Source: Lachnospiraceae bacterium MC2017
GTDB lineage: Bacteria > Bacillota > Clostridia > Lachnospirales > Lachnospiraceae
NCBI GenBank assembly: GCA_000701625.1
Contig: JNJK01000040.1
Location: forward strand, 1-35,835
Reading direction: 5' to 3'
DNA length: 35,835 nt
The position numbers were made by a program, and so were the translations under genes. This document shows, in pieces, positions 15,243 through 24,301 of this stretch. The notes beneath the pieces are model-generated. The model had not been told where the DNA came from. It searched no databases and saw nothing but the letters and a program-made list of their open reading frames with translations. How positions within the stretch are numbered: the first letter of the stretch is position 1; each line of letters begins with the position of its first letter.

Positions 15243-18200
15243 ATGCAGAATAATAATTCGATTAAACACAATTTTATTATGAATGCCATCCTCACGATGT
15301 CATCCATGTTGTTTCCGATCGTAACCTTTCCTTATGTATCGAGAGTACTGACTCCGGTAGGTACGGGAAAGGTTTCTTTTTCGTTCTCACTGATCACTTA
15401 TTTTTTGATGTTTGCACAGCTTGGTATACCAACATATGGTATAAGAGTTTGTGCCAGTGTCAGGGATGATAAAGAGAAGCTCACACGTACAGCTCACGAA
15501 CTGCTCATGATAAATTTAATAATGAGTGGGATTTCGTACATACTGCTTTTTTTAGCGCTTATCTTTGTACCAAGGTTCTATGGAGACAGATTGCTGTATA
15601 GTTTAATGAGTGTAACTATTATTTTAGATACGCTCGGAATGGAATGGCTGTATAAAGCGCTTGAACAGTATACCTACATTGCAGCCAGATCGGTGCTTTT
15701 CAAATTCATAGCATTGATATTGATGTTTTTGATGATACATACAGAGAGCGATTATGTGATATACGGAGTTATATTTATTTTTGCCGCCTCAGCGTCAAAT
15801 GTTGTGAATTTTATCAATGCACATAAGCATATTAGTTTTAGAAACGTAAAGCATTATGATATAAAGCGACATCTGAAACCGGTAGGAATATTCTTTGCAT
15901 TGGCATGTGCGTCTACCATTTATACGAATCTTGATGCGCTGATGCTCGGATTTATGAAGGCGGACATCGATGTTGGCTACTATAATGCGGCAGTTAAGAT
16001 AAAAAATGTGTTGGTAAGCATAGTTACATCCCTCGGAGCCGTAATCCTTCCAAGAGCCTCCTATTATGTAGAAAATGGGGAAATGGAGGCCTTTAGGCGG
16101 ATATACCGAAAAGCACTCAATTTTGTCATGATAATAGCTGTGCCTGTGTCGGTTTATTTCACCATGTATGCAGAGGAAGGCATACTGTTTTTGTCCGGAG
16201 ATGCATATCATAATTCGATACTCCCAATGCAGATTATTTTACCGACAGTTATAATGATAGGACTGACAAATATCCTGGGTATTCAGATACTTGTACCACT
16301 AGGGAAAGAAAAAATCGTTCTGTATAGTGAGATAGTTGGCGCTGTAATAGATGTAATACTGAATATCCTGTTGATTCCGGGATATGGAGCGTCAGGTGCG
16401 GCAGTTGGCACTCTGGCAGCGGAAATCGCTGTTTTCGTTGTGCAGTTTATAGCTCTGAGGAAAGAGGTTATAGATGCATTTATTAAGATAAGTTACGGTA
16501 GGATAATAATTGCAGTAATTGCCGGATGCCTGACGGCAATGTTTGTAAAAAGCCTGGAATACGGCAATTTTATTACGCTTTCCATATCTTCAATCTTATT
16601 TTTTGGAGCATATGCGATAGTTCTTATAGTTATGAAGGAGAGTATGATGACAGAGATTTATCGAAGCGTTGTGGATAAGGCAGGAAAGATATCCGAACGT
16701 ATTATTTCGCTTATTGATTCAAGAGTGAGTGAAAGCATGCGGAAGGGGTCAGAAAGATTCTTTCTGGTGGTGATGACCTGCTATCTACTGTTCGTTTCTT
16801 TTATGATCACAGAGATCAAAATACCGTTTCCTGATAATATGTATACTCTGATGATGCTTCCGATGTTTTTAGCGGTAGTGCTTCAGTGGTTTACACATAT
16901 TAAGGATATAAAGAGGGTAATCATCGGCGGAGCGGTATTGGGATTATTCCTTATAGTCTATGTGACAAATATCCGGGAGTACAGTGGATATGGACACATG
17001 GTATTATATGCGCTTATGACAGCCGGATGCATAGGTATAGAGTTTCGTAAGCTCTTAAGGACGTGGATATATAGTATAGGTTCTGTCATAAGTATTGCGT
17101 TTCTGGCTGCTTCGATCGGTATCGCAGAGAATCTTGTATATTATGTAGGAGGATACAGACTTAAGCTCAGAGGAGCACTCGGTGTCTGGTATCCGACAGA
17201 CTGCGCGGCATGGATATTGTTTTTACTTCTCATATTGTGGATAGCATATAAGAAGTTGCCAAATGTGGTAATGCTCGTGCTGGTAGCAGTAGGAGCTGTC
17301 TTTACAAAGCTGTACTGTGACAGTAATAATACCACTATATGTATGCTTCTGTTTTTTGCTGCGATACTGTATTTAATGTTTGAGGAAAAGTTTATTGATG
17401 GCAGAGAGAAGCTTATATGGATAAAAAAGACGGTTACAGGTCTTGCGTATGCGGTGTTTCCTGTTGCAGCGGTCACAATGATAGCAGTGGTTGTGATGTA
17501 CGGAAAGGGTATCGGCATTGCGTACAAAATGGACAGGTATCTGCATGGACGAGCTAACTATGGTTGGAACGCATTAAAGGAGTATAAGATCACTCCTTTT
17601 GGAACGAATTTTGAAATGTTTGGCTTCGGAAGTGCTGTGATTACCGACAAGAAGGCCTACAATTTTTTGGACAGCTCATACGTTAATATCCTTATCAGGT
17701 ACGGGTTTGTAGTATTTATTGTTGTTGGTGTCATATGGTTTTACCTGATGCGTAAGGCTTCGAAGGCTGACAATAGGCGCATGCTTTTTGTCATGGCGAT
17801 AATAGCGATACATTCTTTTGAAGAACATCATATGCTCGACGTTATGTTTAATCCGCTTATACCTATGGTTTTGGCTGATTTTTCGTCGTTAGGCAAGAGC
17901 GGGTCAGAGGAAACGTCTTTAGATATCAGAAAGTATGCAGGATACGCTGCTGGATTCGTTGCAGCGGCGGGACTTTTGATCGCGGTTCCAAGGATATTCT
18001 CTATTATCAGGACTGTGATAGATATTGAGAATGCCTTGAAGGGCGAAGGTGCTGTATTTTATGGTCTTGCTTTGATAATTGTGATGCTCGTTTCCGTAGT
18101 TTTAGTCGTAGGCGGAATAGTTGTCATGGTTCAAAGTATCGTATATAAGAAGCATGATCATGTAAAAGGGATAGCATGCTGCGTGGCAGGCGCTTTTATC

Positions 18201-21008
18201 ACGGCAGTAATGTGTATTATCTGCAATGTCACGATAGCTGCGAAGAGCGAAGTATACGCAGAGAGAATAAAGGATGACAAGGCTGCGTTGGATATAATAA
18301 TCGCGGCAAAAGAGCACCCGTTGTATGCTTTGGATTATCCCGAGGTTTATAAGCAGGAATTTGGAATCTTTTCAGATACATTTTATTCTGAAGAGGATAT
18401 AGCGAGATGCCATAGAGCGACTGTCCTGCTGGACAGCACTAAGGAATCTAACTGCTTTGAAAACAGAGGCTATTTATATACACAGATTTCAGATCATACA
18501 GGTGTGTATACTAATGATGAAGCAGTGTTAACTGCCCTTGAGGATGCTGGATATCATATTACCGGATATTACAGTGCTGAAAGAGAAGTGCCTCTTGATG
18601 AAACGCTTAAAAGTGGTGAAAAATTTGCTGCATTCAGCGGAAGATACGTGGCAACGGCAGAACTGGAACTTGTTTCTTCAAAGGGTGATCCGGAAGGAAA
18701 AATAGGCGAACTCAGGGTAGACGCATATGATGATGCCAATGCAGTTGGTGCTGAGCCTGTAGCACTTTCTGATTTTAATAATGGAATTGCGACAGTTGAT
18801 GTAGTGTTTAATATAGGGACTTCTACGCCAAACACTGTGATCAGTGTAGTAAGTGAAGATGGCTATGATATAAATCTTAAATCCTTAAAGTACAGACTTC
18901 GGCCTAATCTTGATACGCATAAGCACTATAATGACATCTATCAGGTTATACGAAGCGAGTATTTTGACGCAGACGGAAACAGGATTACTGCGGGATCGGG
19001 TGAAGCAGCTGTAGAGTATGAATATGATGATAGAAGAAATAACAATGTGATCCGATATTACGGAATTGATTATAAGCCGCTGCAGATACCTTCGGGATAC
19101 GCCGAGATCCATAGGACATATAATAAAATGAGATATGTCGTCGCTGAAAGTTATTATGGTGTGGATGGAAAGCCTGTCGCACTCGGGTCAGGGCAGGCAT
19201 CGGAGGTCAGAAAGGTTGATGATCGTGGTAATATCACTGAGTCGAAGTATTTTGATGTGGACGGCAATCCATGCATGCTGACCGGCGGATACGCAGAGGT
19301 TCACAGGGAGTATGACGAAAAGAGCAAACTGATAAGAGAAGAGTATTACGACACCGAAGGCAAGCCTGTAATGCTTTCCGGCGGTTATGCGGCGTATTCT
19401 CGCATAAATGATGATGAAGGCAATGTTTTGAGTGAAAGCTATTATGATACTGATGGTAATCAGTGTCTGAATACTTCGGGATATGCCAAGGTTGAGCGTG
19501 AGTTTGATGACAATAACAATGCTGTTGTCCAAAGGTTCTACGGCGCGGACGGCAACCCATGTATTTGTACTTCAGGATATGCTGAGATCCATCGTGAATT
19601 TGATGAGTTAAAGAGGGTAACTTCTGAAAGTTACTTTGGCACAGATGGTAAGCCTATGGTCATTACTTCCGGCTATGCTCAGTTTAAGCGTGAGTATGAC
19701 TCTATGGGAAGGGTAACTAAAGAGAGTTACTTTGGTACAGACGGTGAGCCGATGGCACTTACTACAGGCCAGGCTTCTGATACGAGAGTTTATGACGCAA
19801 ACAGCAATTGCATAGAGCAGAGATACTTTGGGCCGGATGGAAACCCGGTCATCATAAATTCGGGTTTTGCTGAGATTCATAGGGAATTTAACGCAAAGAA
19901 TCAGGTTATAAAAGAAATATATTATGGAATTGATGGCAATATTATGAGTCTTACGTCAGGTTATGCCATGCTTGGACGCGAGTATGATGATGCCGGAAAT
20001 GTAATTTGCCAGATATACTATGATAAAGATGGTAATCGTGTTAATAGTACAAGTGGTTACGCAGAGTTTAGACGCAGGTTTAATGAGCAGAGACTGATTA
20101 CTGCCGAGAGTTATTTTGACACAGATGGTAATCCTGTTGCACTTAAAACAGGACAGGCATCGGATGAGAGAGAGTACGATGCGGCAGGTAATATGACTGC
20201 TCAGAGATTTTATGGAACAGATGGCAGGCCTGTAATTGTTTCTTACGGATATGCAGAGTTCAGACGTCAGTTTGACAGCAAGAAGAGGATTACATATGAA
20301 AGCTATTTCGGAGATGACGGTAAACCAATAGCACTTGAAGACGGACAGGCAGCGGAAAGGCGTGAATATGACTCATACGACAATCTGATACATGTTGTCT
20401 ATTATGGAACAGATGGAGAACCTGTGATCATCACAAAGGGCTATGCAGAGATTAGGCGCAAGTTTAATGATAAGCGTCAGCTCGTTGCTGAGAGTTATTA
20501 TGGAGTTGATGGAGAAACTATAGCAAATAACATGGGAATAGCTTCGGATGCAATAGAGGTTGATGATGTAGGAAATGCGGTTGCAGAGAAGTTCTATGAT
20601 GTCAGTGGGAATATGGCACTTCGTAGTGACGGCTTTGCAGAGGTACGCAGAGTATTCAACGGAAAGAGACAGGTTACTGCTGAAAGCTATTATGATACAG
20701 AGGGCAATCCGGCAGTGATCAGCACGGGACAGGCTTCTGTGACATATGATCTGGATGACAGAGGAAATGCCGTGGATGTGAAGTATTATGGAGTTAACGG
20801 AGACTTGATAATGCGTTCCGATGGATTCGCTGAGATCAAGCGTCAGTATAATGAAAAAAATAAACTTGTTCGTGAGGAATACTATGATATTGACGGAAAT
20901 CTGTCCGATAGGTCAGATGGTTTTGCATGGCGTGAGCTTGATTATGATGAAAACGGTAATCAGACTGCTGAACGCAGATATAACTCAAACGGAGTTATAA
21001 TAGAGTAG
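15243..21008 (+). CDS. Giant fusion: Wzx-type flippase, polymerase-like membrane domain, 32-residue repeat tail
   Basis: 1921 residues from the ATG at 15243 (a TTG at 15222 would add seven). Residues about 1-465 are a multi-helix polysaccharide flippase (MOP/Wzx superfamily; start region MLFPIVTFPYVSRVLTPVGTGKV, later NLDALMLGF). A second block of about ten or more helices (about 500-1010) includes RLKLRGALGVWYPTDCAAW, a loop with NYGWNALKEYKITPFGTNFEMFG, and RYGFVVFIVVG, which is reminiscent of O-antigen polymerases/ligases. Residues about 1020-1235 look extracytoplasmic and include a beta-rich segment (GRYVATAELELVSS). Residues 1240-1911 are twenty-one repeats of exactly 32 residues, YD/RHS-like. 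Known flippases are about 450-500 residues, so this is an exceptional architecture. The domain roles are inferred from helix pattern and motifs. Confidence 0.8.
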   Translation: MQNNNSIKHNFIMNAILTMSSMLFPIVTFPYVSRVLTPVGTGKVSFSFSLITYFLMFAQLGIPTYGIRVCASVRDDKEKLTRTAHELLMINLIMSGISYILLFLALIFVPRFYGDRLLYSLMSVTIILDTLGMEWLYKALEQYTYIAARSVLFKFIALILMFLMIHTESDYVIYGVIFIFAASASNVVNFINAHKHISFRNVKHYDIKRHLKPVGIFFALACASTIYTNLDALMLGFMKADIDVGYYNAAVKIKNVLVSIVTSLGAVILPRASYYVENGEMEAFRRIYRKALNFVMIIAVPVSVYFTMYAEEGILFLSGDAYHNSILPMQIILPTVIMIGLTNILGIQILVPLGKEKIVLYSEIVGAVIDVILNILLIPGYGASGAAVGTLAAEIAVFVVQFIALRKEVIDAFIKISYGRIIIAVIAGCLTAMFVKSLEYGNFITLSISSILFFGAYAIVLIVMKESMMTEIYRSVVDKAGKISERIISLIDSRVSESMRKGSERFFLVVMTCYLLFVSFMITEIKIPFPDNMYTLMMLPMFLAVVLQWFTHIKDIKRVIIGGAVLGLFLIVYVTNIREYSGYGHMVLYALMTAGCIGIEFRKLLRTWIYSIGSVISIAFLAASIGIAENLVYYVGGYRLKLRGALGVWYPTDCAAWILFLLLILWIAYKKLPNVVMLVLVAVGAVFTKLYCDSNNTTICMLLFFAAILYLMFEEKFIDGREKLIWIKKTVTGLAYAVFPVAAVTMIAVVVMYGKGIGIAYKMDRYLHGRANYGWNALKEYKITPFGTNFEMFGFGSAVITDKKAYNFLDSSYVNILIRYGFVVFIVVGVIWFYLMRKASKADNRRMLFVMAIIAIHSFEEHHMLDVMFNPLIPMVLADFSSLGKSGSEETSLDIRKYAGYAAGFVAAAGLLIAVPRIFSIIRTVIDIENALKGEGAVFYGLALIIVMLVSVVLVVGGIVVMVQSIVYKKHDHVKGIACCVAGAFITAVMCIICNVTIAAKSEVYAERIKDDKAALDIIIAAKEHPLYALDYPEVYKQEFGIFSDTFYSEEDIARCHRATVLLDSTKESNCFENRGYLYTQISDHTGVYTNDEAVLTALEDAGYHITGYYSAEREVPLDETLKSGEKFAAFSGRYVATAELELVSSKGDPEGKIGELRVDAYDDANAVGAEPVALSDFNNGIATVDVVFNIGTSTPNTVISVVSEDGYDINLKSLKYRLRPNLDTHKHYNDIYQVIRSEYFDADGNRITAGSGEAAVEYEYDDRRNNNVIRYYGIDYKPLQIPSGYAEIHRTYNKMRYVVAESYYGVDGKPVALGSGQASEVRKVDDRGNITESKYFDVDGNPCMLTGGYAEVHREYDEKSKLIREEYYDTEGKPVMLSGGYAAYSRINDDEGNVLSESYYDTDGNQCLNTSGYAKVEREFDDNNNAVVQRFYGADGNPCICTSGYAEIHREFDELKRVTSESYFGTDGKPMVITSGYAQFKREYDSMGRVTKESYFGTDGEPMALTTGQASDTRVYDANSNCIEQRYFGPDGNPVIINSGFAEIHREFNAKNQVIKEIYYGIDGNIMSLTSGYAMLGREYDDAGNVICQIYYDKDGNRVNSTSGYAEFRRRFNEQRLITAESYFDTDGNPVALKTGQASDEREYDAAGNMTAQRFYGTDGRPVIVSYGYAEFRRQFDSKKRITYESYFGDDGKPIALEDGQAAERREYDSYDNLIHVVYYGTDGEPVIITKGYAEIRRKFNDKRQLVAESYYGVDGETIANNMGIASDAIEVDDVGNAVAEKFYDVSGNMALRSDGFAEVRRVFNGKRQVTAESYYDTEGNPAVISTGQASVTYDLDDRGNAVDVKYYGVNGDLIMRSDGFAEIKRQYNEKNKLVREEYYDIDGNLSDRSDGFAWRELDYDENGNQTAERRYNSNGVIIE
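18960..21005 (+). repeat. Exact 96-base coding repeat, 21 units plus a partial
   Basis: Units start every 96 bases from 18960 to 20880, with a truncated unit at 20976. The consensus has YYGxDGxP at the start, GYAE or GQAS in the middle, then REYDxxGN and ES at the end. There is no insertion or deletion between units. The last eight or so units alternate between GQA-type and GYA/GFA-type, a 64-residue super-repeat. The units differ freely at DNA level, so the array is old and kept by selection. Confidence 0.93.
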
Positions 21009-21067
21009 AAAATTTTATGGACGATATGCCGGAAATATGCTAAGATTCTACTTAGTTTGATTTGCGG

Positions 21068-21104
21068 AAGGGTTGAAGGTGAGAATCTTTCAGCCCTTTC
21101 ACTT
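21068..21104 (+). terminator. Probable terminator after the fusion gene
   Basis: AAGGGTTGAA (21068-21077) pairs with TTCAGCCCTT (21089-21098) with one G-U pair. The T-run that follows is weak (TCACTTTG), so read-through is likely. Confidence 0.55.
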
Positions 21105-21113
21105 TGCTAAGAA

Positions 21114-21141
21114 CTGACAATGATGTTATTTTAATTATTAC
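21114..21141 (+). promoter_or_regulatory. Weak candidate promoter before the chain-length gene
   Basis: CTGACA (21114-21119) and TATTAC (21136-21141), spaced by 16 bases, lie directly after the hairpin. Confidence 0.35.
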
Positions 21142-21171
21142 GAATGAGTTCAGAGAGGAGTATTAGGTTTA

Positions 21172-22542
21172 ATGAATTACAGAGATGAACAGGAAATTGA
21201 TTTGATCGATCTTTGCATGCAGATTTTGAAAAAGTGGAAACTGATCTTAGTGTTCATGCTGATAGGTTTGGTATTAGGTGGTTCAGTTGGCTTTATTAGG
21301 ACGCAGACTGTTGACTCCGAGACATTAAAGCCGATTGATGATAAAGAGACTGTTTCACAAAATCTGGAAGAATTGAAAGAAGAGCTCTCAGATAGAGAGG
21401 TTACAGAGACGGAATTAGCAGTTGATGCTTATCGATCTTACAAAAAGCTTTATTCAGACAGATTAAATTATGGAAAAAAATCCATAAGAATGAAGCTGAA
21501 TGCTGAGAGTGTTCCTACACTTAATGCAACATATATTATTGGTGACTACTATGAAGTAACTTATCCTACTATCGATAAAGCAACCTGCATCAATAATATA
21601 ATAAAGATTTATTCAGATAAACTATATGACAGACCGGTTGTGGATGAGGTTTCAAAGGCTCTTGGTGGAAAGATCGCTGAGACATATGTAAGAGAACTGT
21701 ATTCTGTTTATTTAACAGGTGATAGTATTCTAAACATCACAGTAACGGCAAGATCCAAGGAAGAGTGTCAGACTGTTATGGATGTTCTTGAGAAATACTT
21801 CGAAGAGGCTGTTCCTTATGCGAAAGAACAGTGTTCTCATAGTATAAAATACCTTAATACTAACTATTCAAGGAATATGAGTACAGGTTTGATTTCAGAA
21901 CAAAAGGGACAGACAGACACGCTGGAAGCACTTGAAAACAGTATGATTTCAGCAAGTTCATCTCTTACAGCCGATCAGAAAGCATATTTTAAGGCGCTTA
22001 TTGATGATGAATTTAGCAATGAACATGATATCATCGTTGTCAGGAAATTTAGTCTGAAATTTGCAGCGCTTGGTCTTGTGGCAGGTGCATTTCTTGTGAT
22101 GGCATTTGTATGTATCACATACGTTTTATCTCAGGCTATTAAGACTAAGGATGAGATCACCAGCCTATTTGGAGTTAAGCTTCTTGGTGTACTTAATGAC
22201 AAGGCAGAGGGTGAGCTTGGAATGATCGCTGCAGGTGCAGGTCTTGGTGCTAAAAAGGCTAAGGTAAGTAAGGTCTACATCACAGGTTCTCTATCTGATA
22301 AGACTGTTTCAGATTCTATTGCACAGATGGTTGACGCGATCAAAACGAATTATAGTGATCTCGTCATTGAGAATGGTAATTCTATTCTGAGCGATCCTGC
22401 ATCATTTGCATCGCTTGCAGAGTCAGAGGCTGTGATCTTTGTTGAGAAGCTTAGACAATCTAAGTATGATGATATTGCAAAAGAAATCGAGATCGCAGGG
22501 AATTATGAAGTGAAGGTTCTCGGTGCAGTTGTTGTGGAATGA
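21172..22542 (+). CDS. Wzz/YveK-type chain-length determinant with kinase-like C-terminal domain
   Basis: 456 residues. The N-terminus EIDLIDLCMQILKKWK leads into a first membrane helix (about 24-43). A long extracytoplasmic region follows, then a second helix at about 295-316 (LGLVAGAFLVMAFVCITYVL). This is the polysaccharide co-polymerase layout. It should set polymer length with the Wzy partners on either side. After the second helix about 125 residues remain. They read KVYITGSLSDKTVSDSIAQMVDAIK, then SEAVIFVEKLRQSKYDDIAKEIE and VKVLGAVVV, the fold pattern of a ParA/BY-kinase domain. The Walker A lysine loop is missing, so it is probably catalytically dead. No separate BY-kinase is present in the window. 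Confidence 0.82.
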   Translation: MNYRDEQEIDLIDLCMQILKKWKLILVFMLIGLVLGGSVGFIRTQTVDSETLKPIDDKETVSQNLEELKEELSDREVTETELAVDAYRSYKKLYSDRLNYGKKSIRMKLNAESVPTLNATYIIGDYYEVTYPTIDKATCINNIIKIYSDKLYDRPVVDEVSKALGGKIAETYVRELYSVYLTGDSILNITVTARSKEECQTVMDVLEKYFEEAVPYAKEQCSHSIKYLNTNYSRNMSTGLISEQKGQTDTLEALENSMISASSSLTADQKAYFKALIDDEFSNEHDIIVVRKFSLKFAALGLVAGAFLVMAFVCITYVLSQAIKTKDEITSLFGVKLLGVLNDKAEGELGMIAAGAGLGAKKAKVSKVYITGSLSDKTVSDSIAQMVDAIKTNYSDLVIENGNSILSDPASFASLAESEAVIFVEKLRQSKYDDIAKEIEIAGNYEVKVLGAVVVE

Positions 22543-22573
22543 GTTAAATAAAGTATAGTATAAGATATTTTTG

Positions 22574-22606
22574 AGCTACGGCTTTGGAGGTGTTCCGGCC
22601 GTAGCT
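22574..22606 (+). promoter_or_regulatory. Intergenic hairpin
   Basis: AGCTACGGC (22574-22582) pairs perfectly with GCCGTAGCT (22598-22606). No T-run follows. It could protect a processed mRNA end or tune expression of the downstream polymerase. Confidence 0.55.
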
Positions 22607-22637
22607 TAATAAATAAGAGGGAGTAACAAAAGACATT

Positions 22638-24266
22638 ATGCTTAAGAAAAAAAACCAAGTAAAAGAACTGATGTCGTTCAAGCTTCTGAAAGAATTTATA
22701 GGAGTCTATCTGGCATTTTTCTTTCTGCTGTTTCCGCTTTATTATGAGAGGAATTACCTGCATATCGGAATTGTAAAGTGGAAGATATTCAGAAACTTTA
22801 CGATTTATATAAGAATGTTTGGCAAACCGATCCCGTCAGCGCTTGGAGTTATGGTCGTGCTGTTCCTGCTCCATATGAAGGCATTGGGTAAGACAGGAGA
22901 GAGAGCAAAATTCTGGAAATCGGTTTCTAAGACCGATATCTGTGTCCTGACATACATAGTTGTGTGCTTTGTTGCGACACTTCTTACACCTTTTAAGAAA
23001 AATGTATTTATGGGTCACAGCGGATGGTTCTGCGGACTTTTATTCCAGATTACAATAGTACTTCTGTATTTCTTTATATCCAGGTACTGGAGATGGGACG
23101 ACATCATGTTTATGGCGTACCTTGGTGCGTCGGCAGTGGTGTATTTGTTAGCAGTATTTCACCGCTTCAGCATTGATCCTTTTAAGTTTTATGATGGTAT
23201 TTCCGAGACAGAAAAGAGAACATTCCTGTCAACGATCGGACAGAATACATGGTACTCGAGCTACCTCGTGATAGCATTTCCGATAGGGCTTTTTGCTTTC
23301 TGGTATGTTAAGAAAAAAGCGTACAGGATCGCGACATTTTTATACTTGGTACTGGGTGCGATGACTATCGTCACACAGGATTCGGATAGCGCTTTTTTTG
23401 CTCTTTTTGCTATTATCTGCGTGTTATTCGCTGTGTCTTTCAGATCAAATGAGTATATGATAAGATTTTTTGAAAGTCTTGTTGTGATACTTACGACATG
23501 GCGGATAGTAGGATTTATGCAGCTTATTTTTGCAGACAGTGTTCTTACAACCGGAAAGATCATGCTGTTTTGCAGTCAGAATAACATTATGTGGATACCT
23601 TGGGCTGTGTCCGTTGCAATGTACGTGCTTTTAAGAAAGCTTGAAAAAGATCACAAGCTTGACGTGACGAAATATAACTGGATCGCTAAGGCATTCATAG
23701 GTGTAGCTGTTCTTGGAATAGCAGCAGTTGTCATCTACATTGTACTGAACACCACAGGTGCTCTTCCGGAAGGCATGAGAAGCTCAAATAACTATCTGCT
23801 TTTTGATGATTATTGGGGAAATCATCGTGGCTTTAACTGGAAGATGGCTGTAAATACATATATCGCCGAGTCAAAAGATTATCCGTGGATGGCGCTTATC
23901 GGCGGTGGACCGGATACATATATGGAATCAAACACTCTTTATTTCGAAGAGCAGATTAAAGAGTTTTTTAAGACTTACACCATACAGTCGGCACACAATG
24001 AATTCCTGACGGAACTTGTATGGGGCGGAGCATTGGGACTTGCAGCATATGTAGGTATTTTTGTAACAGCAATGGTAAGATATTACAAAAAGTCTGTAAA
24101 GAACCCGGAGCTTATTGCGGTGGTTATGGCGATCGCAGGATATATGGCGCATAACTTTTTCTGTTATCAGCAGGTGGTCTGCACACCGACGATCTTTATC
24201 ATCATCGGAATGGGTGAGTGCATCGCCAGAATGGGTGAACTGAGACTTATATCTGATGGAGGCTGA
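22638..24266 (+). CDS. O-antigen ligase/polymerase (Wzy_C family)
   Basis: 542 residues with about 12 membrane helices. The characteristic large outer loop lies at about residues 375-475. It contains NNYLLFDDYWGNHRGFNWKM, then GGGPDTYMESN, and then SAHNEFLTELVWGGALGLAAY. The R-G-x-x-W and H-N-E-F-L motifs are those of WaaL/Wzy-type enzymes, which join lipid-linked glycans to each other or to an acceptor. It is the second polymerase-like protein in this locus, the first being the middle of the giant fusion. GGGAG lies about 15 bases before the ATG. The next gene follows after 35 bases. Confidence 0.87.
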   Translation: MLKKKNQVKELMSFKLLKEFIGVYLAFFFLLFPLYYERNYLHIGIVKWKIFRNFTIYIRMFGKPIPSALGVMVVLFLLHMKALGKTGERAKFWKSVSKTDICVLTYIVVCFVATLLTPFKKNVFMGHSGWFCGLLFQITIVLLYFFISRYWRWDDIMFMAYLGASAVVYLLAVFHRFSIDPFKFYDGISETEKRTFLSTIGQNTWYSSYLVIAFPIGLFAFWYVKKKAYRIATFLYLVLGAMTIVTQDSDSAFFALFAIICVLFAVSFRSNEYMIRFFESLVVILTTWRIVGFMQLIFADSVLTTGKIMLFCSQNNIMWIPWAVSVAMYVLLRKLEKDHKLDVTKYNWIAKAFIGVAVLGIAAVVIYIVLNTTGALPEGMRSSNNYLLFDDYWGNHRGFNWKMAVNTYIAESKDYPWMALIGGGPDTYMESNTLYFEEQIKEFFKTYTIQSAHNEFLTELVWGGALGLAAYVGIFVTAMVRYYKKSVKNPELIAVVMAIAGYMAHNFFCYQQVVCTPTIFIIIGMGECIARMGELRLISDGG

Positions 24267-24301
24267 TAGCAGCTTTTCTAGATCATAGAGGAGGTATTTT
24301 T

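Noticed and set aside
15795-16211. 138-codon minus-strand frame inside the flippase domain
   Set aside because: It is the shadow of a clearly coding strand, without a start signal or family features.
18960-21005. CRISPR-like or satellite repeat
   Set aside because: The 96-base period is in frame, units diverge at DNA level while protein positions are kept, and there are no spacers. It is a coding repeat.
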